The translations under genes were made by a program, and so were the position numbers. A DNA stretch of 64,000 nt from NCBI GenBank assembly GCA_039029315.1, contig JBCCGK010000011.1, positions 1 to 64,000 of the forward strand, given 5' to 3'. The first letter of the stretch is position 1; each line of letters opens with the position of its first letter. The notes beneath the pieces are model-generated. The model worked only from the letters and a program-made list of their open reading frames with translations, did no database searches and had not been told where the DNA came from. Positions 45,387 to 54,354 of the stretch are shown here, piece by piece. The DNA comes from JBCCCJ01 sp039029315. Lineage in GTDB: Bacteria > Bacteroidota > Bacteroidia > J057.

Positions 45387-48377
45387 ATGCATCTGCCTAA
45401 TGAAGAACATGTCCAATATTTGGATGACCTTGATCTATATTTTTCCATCTTTCAGAACGCTCCTCTTGGAATCCTCATATTGGATTCCACAGGAATTCCT
45501 TTACAAGTGAATGCGACCCTCAGTTCATTACTGGGGTTTTCTTCTAAGGAATTCATGACAATGCGCCTGGACCAGATGGCATATCCTTTGGAAGCAAGGG
45601 AACATGCCTCTGTGGTGGACCGATTGTTGAACAGCAAGTCCTCCAATCCCGATCTCGATATCAGGTACCTATGCAAGAATGGGACAGTCATGTGGGGAAA
45701 AACCAGAGCGATGTTGGTAAAAGGAGAAGCTGGCAGGCAGGCGTATACAGTCATCATGATAGAAGATGTAACAGAGAAGAAGGAGATGCAGCGGCTCAAG
45801 GAGGAGAATGTTGATTTGCTTCAAACAATTGCACACACCAGCCCCAATTCTCTCTATGTCTATGATCTGATTCAGCAAAGACTCGTTTGGCAAAATAAGC
45901 ATGTTGCCAATGAAATTGGATATTCAGATTTGGAAATCCTGGAAATGGGAAATGAATCTCTGGCCAGACTTTGCCATCCAGAGGATCTACCCAAACTCAG
46001 TGCTTATATGAGTACGCTTGTCTCCCTGGAAGACCAGGAAGTCAGAGAAATTGAATATCGGATCCAGCACAGAAATGGAGAATGGAGGTGGTTCCTCTGC
46101 CGAAACGCAGCATTCCGGAAAAGGAAAAATGGAACCATCGGTCAAGTAATTGGATCAGCGACTGATATCACAGAGAGGAAAAAGGCTGAGATGAGTAATC
46201 AAAAAAATGAAAACAGGCTCATCTCCATTCTCCAGGCAACCGATGCGATCGTCAGTTATCTTGGCCTCGATGGGCGGGTATTATATGTCAATCGGGTGCT
46301 CCCCAGTATTGACAAAACCAAATTCGAGGGTTCTATCATCTTTGACTGGTTCCCTGCTGAGGTGTCCGAAACAATTGCTCAGCGAATGGAGGGAGTCCAG
46401 CGTACAAAAGAACCGCTGAAATATGAAAATCAGTATATAGATCCTGAGGGAGAACTCCATTACTTTTACCACATCATGAGCCCTGTTTTGGAAGAAGGGA
46501 AGGTGATTGGAGTTACCGTGATTTCCAATGAAATCACCCAATGGAAGAAAATGAGCCATGACCTCCAACGTGCCAATTTCTGTATGGATCATGCAAGCGA
46601 AGGCATCATTATTCATACAAAAGAAGGCGATATTGTCTATGCCAATCAGGCAATTGCGGATTCATTGGGCAAACAGCTGGATCAGGTGATTCATCAAAAT
46701 GTGCTGAAGGTAAAAAGCGCAGGAATCACGCCTGAAAGTTGGAAAGCCCGTTGGAAAAAGGTAAAGGAACAGAAACATCTTGTTGAGACCAAGCAACTTC
46801 AAAGCAGGAGTGGGACCAAGGTCATCATGGAGACCTCTATCAGTCATACAGTATTTCACGATTCTGAATACACCATTACCTTCAGCAGAGATATTTCGGA
46901 AAGAAAAATGATAGAAGAAGCCTTGAGAAAAAGCGAGGCCAAACTTCGCTCGGTCATTGAAGGTACCGATGCCATTGTTACTCTCCTGGATTTGGACGGG
47001 ACAGTCTTGTATGTCAATCATGTGCTTCCAGGCATAGACAAAGCAGCCTATCTTGACTCAAATGTATATGATTGGTTCAGCCCACAACAGAACCAACTCC
47101 TACAAAAACTGATTGAAGAAGTAAGGATCAACCGCTCTTCCTCCAATGTTGAAGCAAGTATTCAAGATCCACATGGCACCGTTCACTACTTTTATCACGT
47201 CTTGAGCCCGATGATCATCGGAGAGACCATCGTAGGGGTTTCCATCATCAGCAATAATATTTCAGAACTGAAAAAACTGGAAAAAGAGCTGGAACGCAAT
47301 CGGGAAATCATGACCCTGGGCCTGGATGCTGCTGAGATGGGGACCTGGGAATGGGACATACAGAAAGAAACAGTCATTTGGGATGACAATCACCATCGTT
47401 TATTTGGATGGGAGGTGGGAACCTTCGGTGGAACCTTTGAAGCTTTCAGTGCGTGTATTTATGAAGAAGATCGGGAAAGAATGGTGCAAGATACGCTCTA
47501 TGCCCTGGAGCATCTGGATCAATATGGAGGAAGTTATCGAATTGTCAGAAAAGATACCCAAGAGGTCATTTGGTTGACCTTTCGATCCAAATTCATCAGA
47601 GATAAAGATGGAAAGGCTGTTTTTATGCGCGGAGTAGAATGGGATAGCACCGCTGAAAAGGAACGAAAAATCATGCAGCAAAAAGCGGCTGAACTAGAGC
47701 TGCAAAACAAGGCCCTCAAGCAATTTACCTACATCGCATCCCATGACCTTCAAGGACCCTTGAACACTGTGAACAATTTTGTTGGCCTATTTGAAAAACA
47801 ATTCAGAGACCAGCTAAATGAGCGTGCAAATACCTATCTGGACTTTATTAACAAGGCCGTTGGACGAATGAAAACCTTGATCAAGGACTTGTTAGATTAT
47901 TCGCATATCGGTCAAAACAGGAAATTTGATATGATCGATTGCAATCAGATTGTTCATCAAGTATTGGACAACCTGCATCATGCGATTTATGAATCACAGG
48001 CAGAGATTCAGCTCTCTCCCTTGCCCAAAATAGTGGGCTCTGAAACTGATATTGTGCTCTTGTTCCAAAATCTGATCAGCAATGCCATCAAGTTCCATCG
48101 GAAAGGAATTCCTCCCCGAATCAACATTACAGCCCATAAGGATGACGATGATTGGACCTTTTCGGTAGAAGACAATGGGATAGGGGTAGAGGACATCTAT
48201 AAGGACAAAATTTTTGAAATCTTTCAAAGGCTCCATAATCAAGATGAATTTGAAGGTACAGGAATTGGGCTGGCACACTGCCAAAAAATTGTAGAATTAC
48301 ATAGTGGAACCATTTGGCTGAAGTCCACTCCCGGCTATGGCAGTACCTTCTTTTTCTCTATCCCAACAGCTATCTGA
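45387..48377 (+). CDS. Soluble multi-PAS sensor histidine kinase
   Basis: A 996-residue kinase without transmembrane segments. I count six PAS modules: about 10-130, 140-265, 272-385, 390-510, 517-630 and 640-760. Then HisKA with phospho-acceptor His786 in ASHDLQGPL, and an HATPase domain ending in GTGIGLAHCQKIVELH and STFFFSIP. PAS three and five are close copies of each other (each has DAIV-x-x-L-x-LDG-x-VLYVN and HYFYH), pointing to internal duplication. The presence of many PAS units suggests cytoplasmic sensing of redox, light or small ligands. It is followed at once by its response regulator. Confidence 0.92.
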   Translation: MHLPNEEHVQYLDDLDLYFSIFQNAPLGILILDSTGIPLQVNATLSSLLGFSSKEFMTMRLDQMAYPLEAREHASVVDRLLNSKSSNPDLDIRYLCKNGTVMWGKTRAMLVKGEAGRQAYTVIMIEDVTEKKEMQRLKEENVDLLQTIAHTSPNSLYVYDLIQQRLVWQNKHVANEIGYSDLEILEMGNESLARLCHPEDLPKLSAYMSTLVSLEDQEVREIEYRIQHRNGEWRWFLCRNAAFRKRKNGTIGQVIGSATDITERKKAEMSNQKNENRLISILQATDAIVSYLGLDGRVLYVNRVLPSIDKTKFEGSIIFDWFPAEVSETIAQRMEGVQRTKEPLKYENQYIDPEGELHYFYHIMSPVLEEGKVIGVTVISNEITQWKKMSHDLQRANFCMDHASEGIIIHTKEGDIVYANQAIADSLGKQLDQVIHQNVLKVKSAGITPESWKARWKKVKEQKHLVETKQLQSRSGTKVIMETSISHTVFHDSEYTITFSRDISERKMIEEALRKSEAKLRSVIEGTDAIVTLLDLDGTVLYVNHVLPGIDKAAYLDSNVYDWFSPQQNQLLQKLIEEVRINRSSSNVEASIQDPHGTVHYFYHVLSPMIIGETIVGVSIISNNISELKKLEKELERNREIMTLGLDAAEMGTWEWDIQKETVIWDDNHHRLFGWEVGTFGGTFEAFSACIYEEDRERMVQDTLYALEHLDQYGGSYRIVRKDTQEVIWLTFRSKFIRDKDGKAVFMRGVEWDSTAEKERKIMQQKAAELELQNKALKQFTYIASHDLQGPLNTVNNFVGLFEKQFRDQLNERANTYLDFINKAVGRMKTLIKDLLDYSHIGQNRKFDMIDCNQIVHQVLDNLHHAIYESQAEIQLSPLPKIVGSETDIVLLFQNLISNAIKFHRKGIPPRINITAHKDDDDWTFSVEDNGIGVEDIYKDKIFEIFQRLHNQDEFEGTGIGLAHCQKIVELHSGTIWLKSTPGYGSTFFFSIPTAI

Positions 48378-48794
48378 ATGAACCGAAAATTATCAAGCAT
48401 ATTACTCATTGATGATTCTACGGCTGACAATTATTTCCATACCATTGTCCTGGAGGAAGCAGGAATCACGGATCATATCTCCTCTGTGCAAAGTGGGGAG
48501 GAAGCCTTGACCTTCTTGACTGCGCGGACACAAAAGGAATCTCCATGGCCAGAGTTGATTTTTCTGGATATCAATATGCCGAAAATGAATGGATGGGAGT
48601 TTTTGGAGGAATATGGAAAAATCCTGTTGTCCAAACGGGAACAGTCTGTGTTGATTCTGCTGACCACCTCCCTCAATCCAGAAGATCGGCAAAAGGCTAT
48701 GACGCACCCGATGATAGATGATTTTGCGAATAAACCCCTGGATGAAAGAACGATTGAACACATTCTTGATAATTTTTTTGTAGACTTGCTCTAG
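48378..48794 (+). CDS. Single-domain response regulator
   Basis: A 138-residue receiver with no output domain. Acidic pair Asp12-Asp13, phospho-acceptor Asp64 in FLDINMPKMNGWEF, switch Thr in LLTTS, and the Lys in ANKPL. Its ATG follows directly after the kinase TGA, so the two are translated together. Resembles Rcp1-type regulators that pair with multi-PAS or phytochrome-like kinases. Confidence 0.92.
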   Translation: MNRKLSSILLIDDSTADNYFHTIVLEEAGITDHISSVQSGEEALTFLTARTQKESPWPELIFLDINMPKMNGWEFLEEYGKILLSKREQSVLILLTTSLNPEDRQKAMTHPMIDDFANKPLDERTIEHILDNFFVDLL

Positions 48795-48803
48795 GCAAAC
48801 TGT

Positions 48804-48893
48804 ATGAGTAAGAATCAATGGCTTCGTATGTGCGAACCATCTTTCTGTTTACTTGTCATCAGTTGTCTGTTTTGCGGTTGCTATGCTCGCTGA
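48804..48893 (+). other. Possible very small ORF with a lipobox-like end
   Basis: An ATG opens a 29-residue frame with a hydrophobic stretch CLLVISCLFCGC and a stop. It looks like the front end of a lipoprotein signal without a body, so it may be a relic or chance. It is the only candidate in the gap between the response regulator and the DinB-like gene. Confidence 0.2.
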
Positions 48894-48978
48894 TCGATGG
48901 CCCCAACAAGACAGGTGGTAAAGGCGTTGCAGCAAAGGAGGATAAAACAGTTCGCTATATCATTATTTACTTTCTTCT

Positions 48979-49482
48979 ATGGACGCTACAGCTATTCAAC
49001 AACTGATCGCTTACATTCCCAGAGTTAAATCCAGAACCCAGCGGCTGTTTCCATTTATCCCTCCCGACAAAATTGAATGGACCTATCGGGAAGGGAAGTT
49101 CACCATTGGAGATATTATTCGGCATCTGGCATTGATTGAGCGAAATATGTATGCCGAAAGTCTCCAATCCAAACCGATCAAATACACCGGCTGTGGCATC
49201 GAGTATGCTGAAGGATATGAGCAAGTCATTCAGTTTTATCGAGATATGCAAGAAGAATCCATGGGCATTATTTCAGGCTTGGGGCTTGAAACCCTGCTGG
49301 GAAAATGTCCCACTCCGGCCGGTACCATGATCACTGCCTGGAAGTGGCTTCGAGCCATGATCGAACATGAAATCCATCATCGCGGTCAGTTGTATACCTA
49401 TCTGGGAATCCTGGGGGTCGATCCCCCCCCGATCTATGGATTGACATCCGAGGAGTTGGTCAGCCTCAGTGATAACAAATAG
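48979..49482 (+). CDS. DinB/YfiT-family protein
   Basis: A 167-residue four-helix-bundle protein. The family's metal ligands appear as His in IRHLALIER (about residue 53) and EHEIHHRGQLYTYL (about 133-146). DinB-like proteins bind a divalent metal and many are thiol-dependent transferases; the substrate cannot be inferred. It is monocistronic, starting at the only suitable ATG. Confidence 0.88.
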   Translation: MDATAIQQLIAYIPRVKSRTQRLFPFIPPDKIEWTYREGKFTIGDIIRHLALIERNMYAESLQSKPIKYTGCGIEYAEGYEQVIQFYRDMQEESMGIISGLGLETLLGKCPTPAGTMITAWKWLRAMIEHEIHHRGQLYTYLGILGVDPPPIYGLTSEELVSLSDNK

Positions 49483-49583
49483 CTTCTTCCTGTGTTCAGA
49501 TGTCGCCTCCGCTGAATCGACTATCATCTCCTAACTCACATCATTACCTCCTGTTTTTTTACCCTAACTAAAAGCCATTCATT

Positions 49584-50153
49584 ATGGGACAAGTTCTGGG
49601 AGTCGTCGCCCAATCAGAAGGAGTATTTGTTAGTAAGTCTCCCATATATGCGGAGGAAGAAAGCCAGTTTTCTCTAGCAAATATCTTCAACTATGCAGGA
49701 AGTTTTACTGCAACCATTCTGGAACATTCAGAAATGGATGAAAGGATGCGAGGATATCTGAGCCTGACGAAAGAAGAATTACAGGCCTTGAAGTACAATA
49801 ATATCCTGGACTTGGCGCATGATGGGTTGGAGCATTATGAGGTGATGGAGGAGGAACCACCCGCGGATTTTCATGCCATAGACTTTTTCGATGATGAAAT
49901 CAGTGAAGGGCTCATGTATTCTTCTAAACTAGAGAAGCAGGAGAACTGGTCTTCTTTGACTACCTTACTGAATGCACTCTCAAAAATGCAAGCTTTGCTG
50001 TTCGATTATGTGCGGCAGAAATTGAAGATGGAAGAGGAAATTGATGACCTCAAATATAGCATGGATAACAACAGTTTGTTGATAGGAATTCTGCATTCGC
50101 TCAAACAATTGTACGAAATAGAAAGGGTAGCCCTTGTGTTGGCACCTTATTGA
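49584..50153 (+). CDS. Hypothetical soluble protein
   Basis: A 189-residue acidic protein without signal peptide or membrane helix. Predicted mostly helical, with a coiled-coil-like C-terminus (about 120-175; LFDYVRQKLKMEEEIDDLKY). No family is recognised. The gene is convincing from its amino-acid usage and from a clean start, but neighbours give no hint of its role. Confidence 0.6.
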   Translation: MGQVLGVVAQSEGVFVSKSPIYAEEESQFSLANIFNYAGSFTATILEHSEMDERMRGYLSLTKEELQALKYNNILDLAHDGLEHYEVMEEEPPADFHAIDFFDDEISEGLMYSSKLEKQENWSSLTTLLNALSKMQALLFDYVRQKLKMEEEIDDLKYSMDNNSLLIGILHSLKQLYEIERVALVLAPY

Positions 50154-50182
50154 GGACAGTGCCAGGAATAGCAGCAAATTAG

Positions 50183-50450
50183 CTAGCGGCCCAACCCTTG
50201 TATTCGCTCATTCATAGCCAAAAAGACTTGGGCCATTTGGCTACCTATTTGTGTTTGAAGCAATCCATTGCTACTTTTTAGGTGGTTTCTCGACATCATG
50301 ACGCTTGTTTCAATGCAATTCCCTGCTTCCATTTGTTGTCTCTACTGGCTGAGTCAGGAGTTCCTCGAACATCTCACAGTTGGAATCAATGAGGAATTTT
50401 GCCACCTCAATGCCATGAAACCTTTGTTCCAATTGATCACCATCACATGA
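50183..50450 (-). pseudogene. Possible decayed small gene with a frameshift
   Basis: On the minus strand one frame reads GIEVAKFLIDSNCEMFEELL and further to a TGA, and the neighbouring frame continues as MMSRNHLKSSNGLLQTQIGS and MAQVFLAMNERIQGLGR to a stop at 50183. Each piece is protein-like and the switch occurs around GAATTGCATTGAAAC, so one indel would join them into about 90 residues. No family is recognised. It occupies most of the 307-base gap between the unknown protein and the transporter. Confidence 0.35.
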
Positions 50451-50460
50451 CTACTTGCTT

Positions 50461-51699
50461 ATGAATCCTTTCCTTGCCAGGGCTCGTTCCTTCGCCTCAT
50501 CTATCGCACCGGGAATCTTTATGATCGGCTATATCATAGGGACGGGAAGTGTAACCACGATGGCCACTGCGGGTGCCCGCTATGGAATGTCTCTCACTTG
50601 GGCACTCTTCCTGTCTTGCGTATTTACCGGGATTATGATGGTGGCCATCAGTCGATTAACCATTATTAGTAATCAGACCATCCTCTACAATTTTAAGACA
50701 CATATTCATCCAGCCGCATCTATTTTTATTATTATCGCGCTCATGGTGACAGTTGTCTCCTCTATTATGGGAGTTACTGCAATTGTGGCCTCCGTTCTGC
50801 AAGAGTGGTCCAAACCCCTGACTCCAGATGGAAGTGGCCTGCATCCCATCCTTACAGCTGCTCTGATGCTTGGCGTATTATACACCTTATTTTGGCGGGG
50901 AACCCATGATACATTTATCAAATTGTTGGCAGTGATGGTCGGATTTATGGGCGTTTGCTTTTTGTTGACAATGATTATGGTCATTCCTGATCCGGCTGAA
51001 GTCATCAGAGGGATGGTGCCGGGTATTCCCGATACAGGTCAGCCGCATCTGGTCATTGCAGGCATGGTCGGAACCACCATGTCCGGAGTGTGCCTGGTTT
51101 CGAGAAGTACCATTGTGATGGAAAAAGGATGGGGAATGGATGATTTCTCTACAGAAAGGCGAGATACAACCATCTCGATGATTCTGACCTTTGTTCTAAG
51201 TGCAGCCATTATTGCGAGTGCTGCAGGGACCTTGCATCCCCAAGGGATTTACATTGAGGACGCGATTGATATGGTACATACCCTGGAACCTTTGGCAGGC
51301 AGATTTGCCATTTCAGTCTTTGTCGTTGGGATTTTTTGTGCGGGTATGTCTTCGATATTTCCCAACCTTGTCATGTTGCCCTGGATGGTCAGCGATCATA
51401 TGCATACAGCACGCAATACCAAATTGAAAATTTATCGAATTCTTGTTTTCCTGATTGCAGCCTCTGGCCTGACCATTCCGATTTTTGGGGGAAAACCAGT
51501 TGCCGTCATGATCGCCTCTCAAGCGGTCAGTCCCTTGGCCATGCCAATGTTGACTGGCTTTTTGATCTATCTGATCAATCACCCCAAAATCATGGGAGAA
51601 AAACGCGCAGGTTTGGGCATGAATGCCGCATTGGGATTGACCTTCGTTTTCTCCCTCTATATGGCCTGGATTGCATTAGAAGGATTTTTGGGAGGATGA
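50461..51699 (+). CDS. NRAMP-fold transporter lacking canonical metal-binding residues
   Basis: A 412-residue integral membrane protein with about eleven helices, aligned to the NRAMP family by APGIFMIGYIIGTGSVTTMATAGARYG in the first helix region and MVGTTMSGVCLVSRSTIV in the sixth. Where metal transporters have Asp-Pro-Gly-Asn, this protein has GTGS, and where they have Met-Pro-His it has Met-Ser-Gly, so manganese/iron transport is doubtful. It may carry another substrate. Start at ATG 50461 is preferred over a TTG two codons upstream. It is followed 52 bases later by a carboxylesterase. Confidence 0.8.
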   Translation: MNPFLARARSFASSIAPGIFMIGYIIGTGSVTTMATAGARYGMSLTWALFLSCVFTGIMMVAISRLTIISNQTILYNFKTHIHPAASIFIIIALMVTVVSSIMGVTAIVASVLQEWSKPLTPDGSGLHPILTAALMLGVLYTLFWRGTHDTFIKLLAVMVGFMGVCFLLTMIMVIPDPAEVIRGMVPGIPDTGQPHLVIAGMVGTTMSGVCLVSRSTIVMEKGWGMDDFSTERRDTTISMILTFVLSAAIIASAAGTLHPQGIYIEDAIDMVHTLEPLAGRFAISVFVVGIFCAGMSSIFPNLVMLPWMVSDHMHTARNTKLKIYRILVFLIAASGLTIPIFGGKPVAVMIASQAVSPLAMPMLTGFLIYLINHPKIMGEKRAGLGMNAALGLTFVFSLYMAWIALEGFLGG

Positions 51700-51751
51700 G
51701 AAGTTGGGAAATGATGAAAAAATGAACTGAAACCAGAATGTCTTATTGTCT

Positions 51752-53293
51752 ATGAAACTGTATGTGTTCCTCATTGTTTGTATGAATCTGCTGCTGATGC
51801 CTACCGATGAAGTTGATTCTCCGAGGGCCAGGATTTCTTCTGGGGTATTAGAAGGATGCTCTCATTCAGGCATACATGCCTATTTGGGAATTCCCTACGC
51901 ACAGGCACCTGTGGAAGACCTTCGTTGGCGACCTCCCCAGCCTCTCCAAAATTGGGAAGGGGTCAGAAAAGCCGACAAATTTGGGCCGAGAGGGATGCAA
52001 CGGCCACTATTTGATGATATGGTATTTCGGTCAGATGGAATGAGTGAAGATTGCCTGTACCTGAATGTCTGGACCCCTGCCAACCCAGGGGAAGAGCGTC
52101 TGCCGGTATTGGTTTACTTCTATGGAGGCGGATTGTTTACCGGAGATGGCTCAGAAGCAAGATATCAGGGCGAAAGTATGGCGAGACGGGGCATTGTTAC
52201 CCTCACTGTGAATTATCGCCTCAATGTATTTGGTTTTCTCGCCCATCCAGAATTGAGCAAGGAGTCTCCACATGCAGCTTCTGGGAATTATGGATTTCTG
52301 GACCAAATGGCTGCCCTGCAATGGGTACAAGAAAATATCACAGCTTTTGGGGGAGATCCTGAGCGCGTGACCATCGCCGGAGAATCAGCAGGATCGGTTT
52401 CTGTATCTGCCCAGATGATGTCTCCACTCTCCAAAGATTTGATGGCGGCTGCCATTGGCTCGAGTGCTTCTATTTTGGGAACACTGGGAGCAGTGCCCCT
52501 GGAAGAAGGTGAACAAGTAGGGGAGAAATTCCAGCAACTCGCAAAGGCAAGCTCCCTGGCCGAGCTGCGGTCGATGCCTGCGGAAGAACTACTCGAACTG
52601 ACATCCAGAATGGAATGGGCAGCGTTTTTGCCGACCATTGATGGATATTTTTTCCCTGGGTCGGTCTTCGAAATGTATGCTGAAGGCAAACAAGCAAAGA
52701 TTCCTCTGCTAATTGGTTGGAATTCCCAGGAAAGTCCTTATCAAGCTATTTTGGGCGAAGAAGCCCCAACAGTAGAACATTTTCAAGAAAAATTACGCAC
52801 CTTATATCCCAATCATGCTGAAGAAGCTATCCGGCTATACCATGCTGAAAATACAGAGGAGGTAACCTTGGCTGCCAGAGATCTGGCCTCAGACCGATTT
52901 ACCGGATACAGCAGTTGGAAGTGGGCAGACCTCCATCTTCAAACAAGCGATCAAGCTGTTTTTCGGTACCTGTATGCACATCCCAGACCAGCCTTGTCTG
53001 AGGATTCTCCAACAGGAGCTGTGCATTCAGCAGAAATAGAATATGCCATGGGGAATTTGCCACAGAATCGGGTGTATCGCTGGACGGCTGAGGATTATCG
53101 CGTGTCAGCAGTTTTTCAAACCTACTATGAAAATTTCGTCAAAACCGGCAATCCCAATGGCCTCGGAGTGCCCAATTGGCCGGCGATGGAGAAAGACAAT
53201 CCACAGATTCAGATCATTGATGTGAAGACGCACAGCATCCCGGAACCCAATCGTGAACGCTATCTGTTTCTGGATCAGTTTTATGGAAAATAA
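51752..53293 (+). CDS. Secreted type-B carboxylesterase
   Basis: A 513-residue alpha/beta-hydrolase. A short signal-like N-terminus (residues 1-20) is followed by the family hallmarks: YLGIPYAQAP, SEDCLYLNVWTP, YFYGGGLFTGDG (oxyanion hole), and the nucleophile elbow GESAGS (about residues 206-211). The catalytic His is probably in GAVHSAEIEY. These enzymes hydrolyse carboxylic esters, here probably in the periplasm. It heads a stretch of catabolic genes. Confidence 0.92.
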   Translation: MKLYVFLIVCMNLLLMPTDEVDSPRARISSGVLEGCSHSGIHAYLGIPYAQAPVEDLRWRPPQPLQNWEGVRKADKFGPRGMQRPLFDDMVFRSDGMSEDCLYLNVWTPANPGEERLPVLVYFYGGGLFTGDGSEARYQGESMARRGIVTLTVNYRLNVFGFLAHPELSKESPHAASGNYGFLDQMAALQWVQENITAFGGDPERVTIAGESAGSVSVSAQMMSPLSKDLMAAAIGSSASILGTLGAVPLEEGEQVGEKFQQLAKASSLAELRSMPAEELLELTSRMEWAAFLPTIDGYFFPGSVFEMYAEGKQAKIPLLIGWNSQESPYQAILGEEAPTVEHFQEKLRTLYPNHAEEAIRLYHAENTEEVTLAARDLASDRFTGYSSWKWADLHLQTSDQAVFRYLYAHPRPALSEDSPTGAVHSAEIEYAMGNLPQNRVYRWTAEDYRVSAVFQTYYENFVKTGNPNGLGVPNWPAMEKDNPQIQIIDVKTHSIPEPNRERYLFLDQFYGK

Positions 53294-53389
53294 GCAGTCC
53301 CCCTGATGATGCCGAAACGTTTTCCTTCATAATCACTTCTCTATCTTAGGGATTTTCGTAATTTGACAAAAACTAACACTTGCTACTAC

Positions 53390-54103
53390 ATGACTTACAC
53401 TACACTCAATAAAATAACCGGATGCTGGATGGGGATCTTTCTGGCTAGTTTTCTCCTGATGATCGCCTGCCAATCCTCCAACCATTCCCACGATCAGGAC
53501 AAGGGCGAAAATCCCGCCCATGAGGAAGAAATTACAAACAAAGCCTATGACTTGTTTGATGGAAAGACATTCACCAACTGGGAAGGAGAAATGGAGCATT
53601 TTCGAATAGAGGACAATGCGATTGTAGCCGGAAGCATGGAGGAGAAGATCCCTACCAATAAATTCCTGTGTACAGAGAAGGTATTTGGAGATTTTGAGAT
53701 GCTAATCAAGGCCAAGTTCCCTACCAAAAATAACAATGGGGGCATTCAGATTCGATCTCGTCGAATTCCTGAACATCATGAAGTGATTGGATATCAGGTA
53801 GATGTTGGCTACAGTCTGGACAAAGCTGTGTGGGCTTCCATTTATGATGAATCCAGAAGAAGAAAATTCATAGCAGAAGCCCCGGAGGATCGAATAAATG
53901 CGCTGGTTCGGCCGACAGATTTCAATGATTACAAGATCCGTTGTGAAGGACGCAATATCAAAGTATGGTTCAATGGGGAGTTAGTCGTAGATTATACAGA
54001 AGAGGACATGGAGATTGCTACGGACGGCATCATCTGTGTGCAAATCCATGGAGGCCCTCCTTCGGAAGCCTGGTATAAGGATATCCAGATCACAGAATTG
54101 TAG
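53390..54103 (+). CDS. DUF1080 (3-keto-disaccharide hydrolase-like) lipoprotein
   Basis: A 237-residue lipoprotein (Cys27 in MIAC). The body is a single DUF1080 concanavalin-like jelly roll: LFDGKTFTNWEGE near the start, FGDFEMLIKAKF, NNGGIQIRS, GYQVDVG, and the end WYKDIQITEL. Proteins of this family act on 3-keto-sugars or bind glycans. The start at 53390 is set by the signal peptide. An exported Gfo/Idh/MocA enzyme elsewhere in the window would be a plausible source of keto-sugars, but there is no linkage. Confidence 0.88.
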   Translation: MTYTTLNKITGCWMGIFLASFLLMIACQSSNHSHDQDKGENPAHEEEITNKAYDLFDGKTFTNWEGEMEHFRIEDNAIVAGSMEEKIPTNKFLCTEKVFGDFEMLIKAKFPTKNNNGGIQIRSRRIPEHHEVIGYQVDVGYSLDKAVWASIYDESRRRKFIAEAPEDRINALVRPTDFNDYKIRCEGRNIKVWFNGELVVDYTEEDMEIATDGIICVQIHGGPPSEAWYKDIQITEL

Positions 54104-54248
54104 AAGGGGTGTAAATCGTTGGTGTAAGCCTGTTAGACCTCCCAGCTTTCAGGGCCAAATGAGAGCCGATTGCGCCAGAATTTTCATGCTAAAAAAGAAC
54201 CTTGCCAAAACTTTTGAATCAAAGGTATTGCAAGACCGCTTATGCTAG

Positions 54249-54277
54249 AAGAGATGCTGATTGTTTGATCTCTTTTT
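54249..54277 (+). terminator. Weak terminator-like hairpin
   Basis: AAGAGAT / ATCTCTT around a 12-base loop, followed by a short T-run (TTTT), 145 bases after the DUF1080 stop and 78 before the sulfatase start. Confidence 0.35.
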
Positions 54278-54354
54278 AGAGGATTAATGATTGCCTGTTA
54301 CCTTCCTGGGAGATAAGACTCCAAAATTGTTGTTTTCCCAAACGTGAACCACCT

